Below the pieces are notes generated by a model. The model was given only the letters and a program-made list of their open reading frames with translations, was not told the origin of the DNA and searched no databases. 64,000 nucleotides of DNA. Source: Mongoliimonas terrestris (lineage in GTDB: Bacteria; Pseudomonadota; Alphaproteobacteria; Rhizobiales; Pleomorphomonadaceae). Made by a program: the position numbers and the translations under genes. Positions 28,919 through 36,936 of this stretch are shown piece after piece (the first letter of the stretch is position 1; each line of letters opens with the position of its first letter). Where the stretch lies: NCBI RefSeq assembly GCF_001927285.1, contig NZ_MSIG01000003.1, positions 310,001 through 374,000 on the forward strand. The letters run 5' to 3'.

Positions 28919-29990
28919 TCATGGTCCGCATCAGGCGGACCATCCACGCATTCACCCCGGCCCGCAGCCCATGCGCCGACCGCTCACCCGCCGAAAAGCG
29001 TGGGTGGTCCGCCTTCGCGGACCATGACGGCGGAGGGGTGGCGTCGTGTCCGCCCAAGCCGGCCACTGCGCGGGTCGCAGACACCCATCCTGCCGCGCCA
29101 GCCACATCCCGCAGCCGCGTCCCCCCACCCTCGATCGTCATGGTCCGCATCAGGCGGACCATCCACGCCTTCACCCAGGCCCGTAGCCCCTGCGTCGACC
29201 GCTCACCCCCCGAAAAGCGTGGGTGGTCCGCCTTCGCGGACCATGACGGCGGAGGGGTGGCGTCGTGTCCGCCCAAGCCGGCCACCGCGTGGGTCGCAGA
29301 CACCCATCCTGCCGCGCCGGCCACATCCCGCAGCCGCGTCCCCCCACCCTCGATCGTCATGGTCCGCATCAGGCGGACCATCCACGCATTCACCCCGGCC
29401 CGCAGCCCATGCGCCGACCGCTCACCCTCTGAAAAGCGTGGGTGGTCCGCCTTCGCGGACCATGACGGCGGAGGGGTGGCGTCGTGTCCGCCCAAGCCGG
29501 CCACCGCGCGGGTCGCAGGCACCAAACCCGCCGCGCCGGCCACGTCCCGCCGCCGCATCCCCCCACCCTCGATCGTCATGGTCCGCATCAGGCGGACCAT
29601 CCACGCATTCACCCCGGCCCGCAGCCCATGCGCCGACCGCTCACCCTCTGAAAAGCATAGGTGGTCCGCCTTCGCGGACCATGACGGCGGAGGGGTGGCG
29701 TCGAGTCCGCCCAAGCCGGCCACCGCGCGGGTCGCAGGCACCAAACCCGCCGCGCCAGCCACGTCCCGCCGCCGCGTCCCCCCACCCTCGATCGTCATGG
29801 TCCGCATCAGGCGGACCATCCACGCATTCACCCCGGCCCGCAGCCCATGCGCCAACCGCCCACCCTCTGAAAAGCTTAGGTGGTCCGCCTTCGCGGACCA
29901 TGACGGCGGAGGGGTGACGTCGTGTCCGCCCAAGCCGGCTGCCGTATTGGTCGCGAACACCAGACCTGTCGCGTCATCCAGCATCCCCCC
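28919..29990. repeat. Five tandem copies of a 219-bp unit containing nested palindromes
   Basis: Units start at 28919, 29138, 29357, 29576 and 29795, each exactly 219 bases apart; the last degenerates before 29993. Each unit begins with a 109-bp nested palindrome: a hairpin TGGTCCGC-atcag-GCGGACCA, then about 50 bases, then TGGTCCGC-cttc-GCGGACCA. The outer arms TCATGG.../...CCATGA and CCACGC/GCGTGG make the two halves pair with each other. A 110-base spacer follows, conserved in the first four units. As 219 is a multiple of three, long open frames run through the array on both strands, but none resembles a protein. The array fills nearly the whole 1165-base gap between the aminotransferase stop and the puuB start. 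Confidence 0.92.
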
Positions 29991-29992
29991 GC

Positions 29993-31378
29993 TCACCCCA
30001 TCAGCCCTTGTCGCTTCAACTCCGCGTGCGTCTGGTCCAGCGTCAGCGTGGCGAGGCGGATCAGCTCGTCGACCTCGCCGTGGGTGATCACCAGCGGCGG
30101 CGAGATGATCATGCTGTCGCGCGTCGCCCGCATCACGAGGTTGTTGGAAAACGAGATGTCGCGGCAGATCAGCCCCACCTTGCCGTCGCCCTCGAAGCGC
30201 CGACGCGAGGCCTTGTCGGGCACGAGTTCCAGCGCGCCCATCAGGCCCATCATGCGCGTCTCGCCCACCAGCGGATGGTCGGCGAGCGCGCGCCACTTGG
30301 CCTGCAGGTAGGGCCCGATGTCGTCGGCCACCCGCTCCACCAGCTTCTCCTCCTTGAGGATGGTGAGGTTGGCGATGGCCGCCGCGCAGGCGACCGGGTG
30401 CCCCGAATAGGTGAAGCCGTGGTTGAAGTCGCCGGTCTCCTCCAGAACGTGGGCGACCTTGTCGTTGACCATCACGCCGCCGATCGGCAGGTAGCCGGAC
30501 GAAAGGCCCTTGGCGATCGGCATCAGGTCCGGCTTGGTGCCGAAATACGCCGAGCCGAACCAGCGGCCGAGCCGGCCGAAGCCGCAGATCACCTCGTCGG
30601 AGACGAACAGGATGTCGCGCTCCTTCAGGATCCGGGCGACCGTCGGCCAGTAGGTGGCCGGCGGGATGATGACGCCGCCCGCCCCCTGGATCGGCTCGGC
30701 GATGAAGGCCGCCACCTTGTCCTCCCCGAGCGCGTCGATCGCCCGGCCGAGTTCCTCCGCCGCCCAGACGCCGAAGTCGTCCGGCGTCATCTCGCCGCCT
30801 TCGTCGAACCAGTAGGGCTGGGCGATGTGGTGGATGCCCGGAATCGGCAGGCCGCCCTGCGCGTGCATCGGCTTCATGCCGCCGAGCGAGGCGCCCGCCA
30901 TGGTGGAGCCATGATAGGCGTTTCGCCTGGCGATGATGATCTGCTTCTCCGGCTTGCCGAGCGTCGCCCAGTAGGTGCGCACCATGCGCACCACCGTGTC
31001 GTTGCTCTCCGAGCCGGAGCCGGTGAAGAACACCCGGTTAAAGCCCTCCGGCGCCACCGACTTGAGCAGCGCCGCCAGATCCACCGCCGGCGGATGGGTC
31101 GTCTTGAAGAAGGTGTTGTAGTAGGAGATCTCGGCCATCTGCCGGCTCACCGCCTCGCCGATTTCCGGCCGGCCGTGCCCGATGTTCACGCACCAGAGCC
31201 CCGCCATCCCGTCGAGGATCCGGTTGCCGTCGCTGTCCGTCAGCCACACCCCCTCGCCCCTGACGATCACCCGCACCCCATCCGCATTCAGCGCCCGCGT
31301 ATCCGAAAACGGATGCAGATGATGCGCCGCATCGAGCGCGCGGTAGTGGGCGGTGGGGTAGGTGTTGGAGGCGGGCAT
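29993..31378 (-). CDS. Class III PLP aminotransferase, putrescine/omega-amino acid:pyruvate type (SpuC-like)
   Basis: 461 residues. Class III transaminase motifs: GLWCVNIGHGRPEIGEAV near 60-78, FTGSGSESNDTVVRMVR (PLP phosphate loop), IIARRNAYHGSTMAGASLGG, FIAEPIQGAGGVIIPP, DILFVSDEVICGFGRLG (Asp of the cofactor pyridine), and the Schiff-base lysine in MPIAKGLSSGYLPIGG near residue 287. The family transfers the amino group of putrescine, cadaverine or beta-alanine to pyruvate. Its place between puuA-like and puuB-like genes supports putrescine, giving a transaminase branch beside the glutamylation branch. The ATG at 31376-31378 follows a weak GGGAA site. Confidence 0.85.
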   Translation of the reverse strand: MPASNTYPTAHYRALDAAHHLHPFSDTRALNADGVRVIVRGEGVWLTDSDGNRILDGMAGLWCVNIGHGRPEIGEAVSRQMAEISYYNTFFKTTHPPAVDLAALLKSVAPEGFNRVFFTGSGSESNDTVVRMVRTYWATLGKPEKQIIIARRNAYHGSTMAGASLGGMKPMHAQGGLPIPGIHHIAQPYWFDEGGEMTPDDFGVWAAEELGRAIDALGEDKVAAFIAEPIQGAGGVIIPPATYWPTVARILKERDILFVSDEVICGFGRLGRWFGSAYFGTKPDLMPIAKGLSSGYLPIGGVMVNDKVAHVLEETGDFNHGFTYSGHPVACAAAIANLTILKEEKLVERVADDIGPYLQAKWRALADHPLVGETRMMGLMGALELVPDKASRRRFEGDGKVGLICRDISFSNNLVMRATRDSMIISPPLVITHGEVDELIRLATLTLDQTHAELKRQGLMG

Positions 31379-31401
31379 TGTGGGGGTTCCCGAGTAGGTG
31401 A

Positions 31402-31520
31402 GGCAGTAGGCAGTAGGCAGTAGGCAGTGGAGGTTCCGGCGTTTGAAGTGTCGGCAACGAGTAAGGGCGAAGGTCCGTCCCCTCGCTCGACCTCCCTACT
31501 GCCTACTGCCTACTCCCTAC
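31402..31520. repeat. Heptamer direct repeats facing their inverted complement
   Basis: GGCAGTA occurs in tandem three times plus a partial copy at 31402-31428. Its complement TACTGCC is repeated at 31494-31514 with a related CCCTAC after it. The two blocks can pair across about 65 bases into a long hairpin in the puuA-aminotransferase intergenic region. Repeat slippage is a likely origin; a role as terminator or mRNA stabiliser is possible but not shown. Confidence 0.7.
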
Positions 31521-31529
31521 AGCCTCCCC

Positions 31530-32921
31530 CTACACACTCAACAACAAATACTCCCGCTCCCAGCTCGAGATCACCTTCATGAAGGTCTCGAATTCCTGCT
31601 GCTTGATGGCGCGGTAGGTGGAGACGAAGCGGGTGCCGAAGATCTCGGCGAGTTCCTCGGTCTCCTCGAAGAGGGCGACGGCCTCCAGGAGGCCGCGGGG
31701 GAGGCCGAAGGGGAGTTCGCGGGCGGAGCCGTCCACGGGGCTCTCCGGGTCGAGGCCTTCCTGGATGCCGAGGTAGCCGCAGGCAAGCGAGGCGGCGACG
31801 GCGAGATAGGGATTGGCGTCGGAGGAGGGCACCCGGTTCTCCACCCGCCGGGCCTGCGGGCTGGAGTTGGGGACGCGCAGGCCCACCGTGCGGTTGTCGT
31901 AGCCCCAGTGCACGTTGATCGGCGCCGCCGTGTGGCGGGCGAGCCGGCGGTAGGAGTTCACGTAAGGGGCGAGCATGCACATCACCGAGGGCAGGTAGCG
32001 CTGCTGGCCGGCGATGAACTGGAAGAACTCCGGCGTCGGGTTGCCGTCGTTGTCGGAGAAGATGTTCTTGCCCGTCTCAAGATCGAGCAGCGACTGGTGG
32101 ATGTGCATGGCCGAGCCGGGCTCCCGGCTCATCGGCTTGGCCATGAAGGTGGCGTACATGTCGTGGCGGAGCGCCGCCTCGCGGATGGTGCGCTTGAACA
32201 GGAACACCTGGTCGCAGAGCTGCAGCGGGTCGCCGTGGCGGAGGTTGATCTCCATCTGCGCCGCCCCCTCCTCGTGGATGAGAGTGTCGATCTCCAGGCC
32301 CTGCGCTTCCGAATAGTCGTAGATGTCGTCGAAGAGGTCGTCGAACTCGTTCACCGCCTGGATCGAGTAGGACTGCCGCCCGCTCTCAGAGCGCCCCGAG
32401 CGGCCGACCGGCGGCTCCAGCGGATAGTCCGGGTCGGTGTTGGGGCGGACGAGGTAGAACTCCATCTCCGGCGCCACCACCGGCTTCCAGCCCTGGCGGT
32501 CGTAGAGGTTGAGGATCCGCCGGAGCAGCTGCCGCGGCGCGATGTCCACCGGCCGGCCGTCGCGGGTGTAGGCGTCGTGGATGATCTGCGCCGTCGGGTC
32601 GGAGGCCCAGGGCACCACCGCCAGCGTGGAGAAGTCCGGCTTCAGCTGGATGTCCCCGTCGTTGGGGTCGTGCTTGAAGCTCTCGTCCTCCTCCGGATAC
32701 TCGCCCGTGATGGTCTGGGTGAAGATGGACGACGGCATCGACATCACCGGTCCGGTGAAGAACTTGTCGGCCGGCATCAGCTTGCCGCGCGCCACGCCCG
32801 CCTGGTCGGGCGTCATGCACTCGATGTCCTCGATGCCGCGCTCCGACAGCCAGGCCTGCGCCTCCTCGATGGAGGTCACGCCCCGCCGGGCGGATTTCGC
32901 GTCGTCGCCGTTCGTCGTCAT
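31530..32921 (-). CDS. puuA: Glutamine synthetase-family gamma-glutamylputrescine synthetase (PuuA-like)
   Basis: 463 residues, glutamine-synthetase fold. N-terminal beta-grasp region includes IEDIECMTPDQAGVARGKLM; catalytic-domain motifs are VVAPEMEFYLVRP (metal-binding Glu), EEGAAQMEINLRHGDPL, TFMAKPMSREPGSAMHIHQS, and the ATP/phosphate arginines in NRTVGLRVPNSSPQARRVENRV. The SDANPYLAVAASLACGYLG block is typical of PuuA/GlnT relatives rather than housekeeping GlnA. The enzyme ligates glutamate to putrescine with ATP, the first step of the Puu pathway. It heads the minus-strand group puuA-aminotransferase-puuB. The palindrome TTTGTGATCACAAA 150 bases upstream is the likely GntR operator. 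Confidence 0.85.
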   Translation of the reverse strand: MTTNGDDAKSARRGVTSIEEAQAWLSERGIEDIECMTPDQAGVARGKLMPADKFFTGPVMSMPSSIFTQTITGEYPEEDESFKHDPNDGDIQLKPDFSTLAVVPWASDPTAQIIHDAYTRDGRPVDIAPRQLLRRILNLYDRQGWKPVVAPEMEFYLVRPNTDPDYPLEPPVGRSGRSESGRQSYSIQAVNEFDDLFDDIYDYSEAQGLEIDTLIHEEGAAQMEINLRHGDPLQLCDQVFLFKRTIREAALRHDMYATFMAKPMSREPGSAMHIHQSLLDLETGKNIFSDNDGNPTPEFFQFIAGQQRYLPSVMCMLAPYVNSYRRLARHTAAPINVHWGYDNRTVGLRVPNSSPQARRVENRVPSSDANPYLAVAASLACGYLGIQEGLDPESPVDGSARELPFGLPRGLLEAVALFEETEELAEIFGTRFVSTYRAIKQQEFETFMKVISSWEREYLLLSV

Positions 32922-33071
32922 GGCATCCGTCTTTTCGCGTGCTGTTTCACCGTCGGACGGGCTTACACCCTCGCCGCCCGCGGCTCCACCCCCGGCGCGA
33001 CCGGAAGCGTGGCACCCGAACTCACATCCCGGCGCGGCCGAAAGCGTCGCGCCGGATCGCGGCGCCGTCCT

Positions 33072-33085
33072 TTTGTGATCACAAA
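33072..33085. promoter_or_regulatory. Putative GntR operator upstream of puuA
   Basis: TTTGTGATCACAAA is a perfect 14-base palindrome about 150 bases upstream of the puuA start. The same core TGTGATCACA recurs at 33935-33944 beside the gntR gene. I did not find this core elsewhere in the window. FCD-type GntR proteins bind short palindromes of this kind. Confidence 0.6.
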
Positions 33086-33126
33086 CGCGCGCCGTGTCAA
33101 TTCGGCCGTCCCGGCGCCCGCCGCCG

Positions 33127-33906
33127 TCAGCGCGGGCCGGCGAAGTCGGCGGCCCCGGCCACCAGCGCCTCGCGGATCAGCGCCATGCCCTCGGCGATGT
33201 CGAGCCGGATCGCCTCGCCCAGCGCCTCCGCGTCGCCGGCCGCCACCGCCGCCACCGCCGCCTTGTGGTGGTCGACGAGGCCCGCCGTGCCGACCCGGCC
33301 GTAGACGATGCGCATGAACGGCCCGAAGCGCAGCCACACGCTCTCGATCAGCGGCAGGAACACGTCCGACCGGGAAGCCTCGTAGAGCGCGAAGTGGAAG
33401 GCGTGGTTGTGCCGCATGTAGGCCTCCACGTTGCCGTCGCGAAGGCTCGCGTCCACCTGGTCGTCGAGCGCGCGCAGCCGGCGCGGCGCGTCCTTCCGGT
33501 CGAGGTTCGGCAGCGCCAGCATGGCGGCCGCCGGCTCCAGCAGCGCCCGCGCCTTCAGAATCTCGGCAAAGCGCTGCTCGGTCATCCGCGGCACCTGGAT
33601 GCGCCCGTTGTCCGAAATGTCGAGCGCCCGCTCCGCCGCAAGGCCCCGGATCGCCTCGCGCACCGGCATCGGGCTGGTGCCGAGCTCATCGGCGAGGCCG
33701 CGCAGCGTCATGGGCCGGCCGGGCTGGATGCGGCCGATGATCAGCGCCGCGCGCAGCGCCTCGGTCACCCGGTCGCGCACCCCCGTCCGGGCATGCGCCT
33801 CCGGCCGCTCGCCCGCGTCCGGCCCCGCGCCGACCGCCCCGGTGGCGCCCGTCTTGGCGCCCGTCTTCATGGCGCCCGCGACCCGATGACCGTCCGCATT
33901 CCCCAC
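33127..33906 (-). CDS. GntR-family transcriptional regulator with FCD ligand domain
   Basis: 259 residues from the ATG at 33904-33906, with GGAG eight bases upstream; an internal ATG at 33870 is an alternative because the first 40 residues are low-complexity Gly/Ala. Winged-helix domain at about 42-110 (VRDRVTEALRAALIIGRIQPG, MTLRGLADELGTSPMPVREAI). The all-helical FCD domain follows, with Asp/His metal-ligand candidates in YMRHNHAFHFALYEA and VDHHKAAVAA. Placed between puuA and a divergent glutamine-synthetase-like gene, with matching palindromes before both targets, it most likely represses polyamine use until an intermediate binds. The effector is unknown. Confidence 0.85.
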   Translation of the reverse strand: MGNADGHRVAGAMKTGAKTGATGAVGAGPDAGERPEAHARTGVRDRVTEALRAALIIGRIQPGRPMTLRGLADELGTSPMPVREAIRGLAAERALDISDNGRIQVPRMTEQRFAEILKARALLEPAAAMLALPNLDRKDAPRRLRALDDQVDASLRDGNVEAYMRHNHAFHFALYEASRSDVFLPLIESVWLRFGPFMRIVYGRVGTAGLVDHHKAAVAAVAAGDAEALGEAIRLDIAEGMALIREALVAGAADFAGPR

Positions 33907-33933
33907 GCTCCGCGCTTGACCGCCCCGTCTTAG

Positions 33934-33946
33934 TTGTGATCACATT
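33934..33946. promoter_or_regulatory. Putative GntR operator in the gntR / glutamine synthetase-like divergent region
   Basis: TTGTGATCACATT contains the 10-base palindrome TGTGATCACA at 33935-33944, identical to the core at puuA. It lies 28 bases upstream of the gntR start and about 125 bases upstream of the divergent glutamine-synthetase-like start, a position suited to autoregulation and shared control. Confidence 0.6.
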
Positions 33947-34070
33947 GCAGTCACCGTGCAACAGGAAAGAACAGGGCACCGGCAGGGCGGATCCATGGCC
34001 CACCAGCCCGCTTTCCGGCGCGTCGCGTCCGCCTTGAAGGCGGTCCGGCCGCCCGACCGGCGAGGTCATC

Positions 34071-35441
34071 TTGGGACGTGCGCTCACCGAAAACCCGGCC
34101 AAGGACGAGGTCTCGCGCTTTCTGAAGGCCCATCCGGATATCGAGGGGGTCGAATACCTCATCCCCGACACCAACGGCGTCCTCCGCGGCAAGTGGGCGC
34201 CGCCCCCGTCGCTCGCCAAGGCCGCCAAGGCCGGCGTCAACTTCCCCCTCGGCCTCTTCGGCCTCGACATCTGGGGCCGCGAGGTCACCGAGACCGGCCT
34301 CCACGTGGAGACCGGCGACCGCGACGGCCTCTGCCGGCTGGTGCCCGACAGCCTGCGCCTCGTGCCCTGGGCCGCCCGGCCCACCGCCCAGGCCATGCTC
34401 ACCATGTGGACCGAGACGGGCATCCCTTTCCTCGCCGATCCGCGCCAGCAGCTCGCCTTCGCGGTGGAGCGGCTCGCCCGCGCGGGCTACCGGGCGGTCG
34501 CGGCCTTCGAGCTGGAGTTCTACCTCGTCGATCCGCGCGCTGTGGAACGGCCGGACGACGCGCCCCGCGCGGTCCTTTCCGGCGCCTGCGGCCCGGAGCG
34601 GCAGAACATCTACGCTCTTTCCGATCTCTCCGCCTTCTCCGACCTCTTCCACGAGATCCGCACCGCCGGCCTTGTCCAGGGCCTGCCGCTCGACACCATC
34701 GTGTCGGAGGCCTCCCCCGGCCAGTTCGAGGTCAACCTCAAGCACCGGCCGGACCCGCTCGCCGTCGCCGACGACGCCGTCATGCTGAAGCGGCTGATCC
34801 AGGAGGTCGCCCGCAAGCACCACCTCCGTGCCACCTTCATGGCCAAGCCCTTCATCGAGCGGGCCGGCAACGGCATGCACGTGCACGTCAGCCTGATCGA
34901 CGGCGACGGCGCCAACGCCTTCTCGGCGCCGGGCGTCGGCGAGGCGCGCCTCACCCAGGCGGTCGGGGGTCTCGTCGACGCCATGGCGCCCTCCACGATC
35001 CTGTTCGTCCCCACCTGGAACGGCTTCCGCCGGCTGCAGCCCGGCTCCTACGCGCCCACCCGCGCCACCTGGGGCCACAACAACCGCTCGGTCGCCGTGC
35101 GCGTGCCCATGTCCGAGCCGGCCGCCCGCCGGATCGAGCACCGGGTGGCCGGCGCCGACGCCAACCCCTACCTGGTGCTCGCCGCCGTCCTCAACGGCAT
35201 GGCCGACGGGCTGGAGCGCGCCGCCGCCGCGCCGCCGCCCTGCGACCGCAACGGCTACGACGCCAGCGACCCGGCTCTGCCGTCCACCATGGAGGGCGCC
35301 ATCCGGGCCTTCGAGACGTCGGACTTCATCCGCCGCGCCTTCGGCGTCGAATACCGCCGCCTGTTCGCCGCCCTGAAACGGGCCGAGATGCGCACCTTCC
35401 TGGAGGAGATCTCGCCCCTGGAGCGGTCCACATATCTCTGA
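34071..35441 (+). CDS. Second glutamine synthetase-family protein (gamma-glutamyl-polyamine synthetase-like)
   Basis: 456 residues beginning with TTG at 34071; GAGGT lies six bases upstream, and the nearest upstream ATG (33995) is out of frame. Motifs parallel PuuA: IEGVEYLIPDTNGVLRGKWA, AAFELEFYLVDPRA, SEASPGQFEVNLKHRPDPLA, FMAKPFIERAGNGMHVHVS, GHNNRSVAVRVPMSEPAARR and DANPYLVLAAVLNGMADGL. It differs clearly from the puuA product, so it is a paralogue for another polyamine or amine. The gene is divergent from gntR and 205 bases before potF, consistent with polyamine import feeding glutamylation. Confidence 0.82.
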   Translation: MGRALTENPAKDEVSRFLKAHPDIEGVEYLIPDTNGVLRGKWAPPPSLAKAAKAGVNFPLGLFGLDIWGREVTETGLHVETGDRDGLCRLVPDSLRLVPWAARPTAQAMLTMWTETGIPFLADPRQQLAFAVERLARAGYRAVAAFELEFYLVDPRAVERPDDAPRAVLSGACGPERQNIYALSDLSAFSDLFHEIRTAGLVQGLPLDTIVSEASPGQFEVNLKHRPDPLAVADDAVMLKRLIQEVARKHHLRATFMAKPFIERAGNGMHVHVSLIDGDGANAFSAPGVGEARLTQAVGGLVDAMAPSTILFVPTWNGFRRLQPGSYAPTRATWGHNNRSVAVRVPMSEPAARRIEHRVAGADANPYLVLAAVLNGMADGLERAAAAPPPCDRNGYDASDPALPSTMEGAIRAFETSDFIRRAFGVEYRRLFAALKRAEMRTFLEEISPLERSTYL

Positions 35442-35646
35442 GGTGGCGAACCAAGGCGGTGGCCCCGCCCGGCCGCCCCACGGCGAGACCGACGTCTGAT
35501 GCGGCGACAGGCATGATGAACGAACTTGCATAATCCGGATTGACGAGAAAACATGGGCTCCATACCGCCAGGACCGGCCGGCTGAGACCCACCCGTACGA
35601 CCCTTCACCCGCGCCGATCGGGACGGCACAGTCAGAGGACAAGTCG

Positions 35647-36753
35647 ATGAACAGCAAAGTGAAAACGTCGGCGTTGGCCGGCATCGCGGCCGCCATCGCC
35701 CTGGTGGCCGGCGGCGTGGCCGTGGCGCAGGAGCGCGTCGTCAACGTCTACAACTGGTCGGACTACATCGACGATTCCATCCTGGAGGACTTCACCAAGG
35801 AGACCGGCATCAAGGTCGTCTACGACGTGTTCGACAGCAACGAACTGCTGGAGACCAAGCTGCTCGCCGGCGGTTCGGGCTACGACGTCGTGGTGCCGAC
35901 CGGTCCCTTCCTCGCCCGCCAGATCCAGGCCGGCGTGTTCCAGAAGCTGGACAAGGCCAAGCTCACCAACATCGGCAACGTCTGGCCGCAGATCGCCGAG
36001 CGCCTCGGCAAGTACGACCCCGGCAACGAGTACGGGGTGAACTACATGTGGGGCACCACCGGCATCGGCCTCAACGTGGAGAAGATCAAGGCGATCGCGC
36101 CCGACGCGCCGGTCGACAGCCTGAAGATGATCTTCGATCCGGAGTGGGCCGCGAAGTTCAAGGATTGCGGCATCTACGCCCTCGACGCGCCGGACGAGAC
36201 GCTCGCCATCGCGCTTCGCTACATGGGCAAGGACCCGGACAGCAAGGACGCCGCCGATCTGGAGGCCGCGGGCGAACTCTGGAAGGAGGCCGCCAAGAAC
36301 ATCAAGAAGTTCCACTCCTCCGAGTACATCAACGCGCTCGCCAACGGCGACATCTGCCTCGCGCTCGGCTGGTCCGGCGACGTGCTGCAGGCCCAGGCCC
36401 GCGCCGAGGAGGCCAACAACGGCGTGACGATCGAGTACCACATCCCCACCGAGGGCACGTACATGTGGTTCGACAACCTCGCCATCCCGGCCGACGCCAA
36501 GAATGTGGACGAGGCGCACGCCTTCATCGACTATCTCCTGAAGCCGGAGGTCATCGCCAAGGCGTCCAACTACGTCGCCTACGCCAACGGCAACCTCGCC
36601 TCGCAGCAGTTCCTCGACAAGGCGGTCCTGGAAAACCCGGCCATCTACCCGCCGGCGGACGTGGTGGAGCGCCTCTTCACCATCTCGCCCTACGACCCGC
36701 GGTCGCAGCGGGTGCTGACCCGGGTGTGGACGTCGGTGAAGACCGGCACCTGA
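35647..36753 (+). CDS. potF: Polyamine ABC transporter periplasmic binding protein (PotF-like)
   Basis: 368 residues, ATG at 35647 after GAGGACAAG. Signal peptide to about residue 29 (cut after VAVAQ). The mature part starts RVVNVYNWSDYIDDSILEDF, the hallmark of PotD/PotF, with later blocks VVVPTGPFLARQIQAGVFQK, YGVNYMWGTTGIGLNVEKIK, GDICLALGWSGDVLQA and YHIPTEGTYMWFDNLAIPA, which line the polyamine site with aromatic and acidic residues. Length and order potFGHI favour PotF (putrescine) over PotD. It is the first gene of the importer; a terminator-like hairpin follows it. Confidence 0.9.
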   Translation: MNSKVKTSALAGIAAAIALVAGGVAVAQERVVNVYNWSDYIDDSILEDFTKETGIKVVYDVFDSNELLETKLLAGGSGYDVVVPTGPFLARQIQAGVFQKLDKAKLTNIGNVWPQIAERLGKYDPGNEYGVNYMWGTTGIGLNVEKIKAIAPDAPVDSLKMIFDPEWAAKFKDCGIYALDAPDETLAIALRYMGKDPDSKDAADLEAAGELWKEAAKNIKKFHSSEYINALANGDICLALGWSGDVLQAQARAEEANNGVTIEYHIPTEGTYMWFDNLAIPADAKNVDEAHAFIDYLLKPEVIAKASNYVAYANGNLASQQFLDKAVLENPAIYPPADVVERLFTISPYDPRSQRVLTRVWTSVKTGT

Positions 36754-36771
36754 TCCCGCCCCTCCATGAAG

Positions 36772-36798
36772 CGCCCGGCCCGAAAAGCCGGGCGTTTC
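36772..36798 (+). terminator. Attenuator-like hairpin between potF and potG
   Basis: CGCCCGGC (36772-36779) pairs with GCCGGGCG (36787-36794) around a CCGAAAA-type loop, followed by TTTC. The stem is strong but the U-tract short, so partial termination after potF is likely, leaving more binding protein than the other subunits. Confidence 0.55.
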
Positions 36799-36936
36799 AG
36801 CATCAAGGGCGCCGCGCGGTCTCGACGCGGCCCGCGAATCCGTTAGCATCAGGACGCGCCGGGGGGCGCCCGGCCGTTCAGCGGCGCCGGGGCCGCCCTT
36901 TCGGACGCGCGCAGGTCTTGAAGGGGGCAGCAGTCG

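Noticed and set aside
28919..29990. CRISPR array
   Set aside because: The period is 219 bases, the spacers are nearly identical to each other, and no cas gene is present.
28824..30296. A 490-codon open frame on the minus strand across the palindromic array, as a repeat protein gene
   Set aside because: It begins inside the aminotransferase gene, has no ribosome site, and is explained by a 219-base repeat unit divisible by three in GC-rich DNA; other frames are equally open.
33995..34070. ATG at 33995 as start of the second glutamine-synthetase-like gene
   Set aside because: It is out of frame with the conserved coding sequence; TTG at 34071 has a ribosome site and correct family length.
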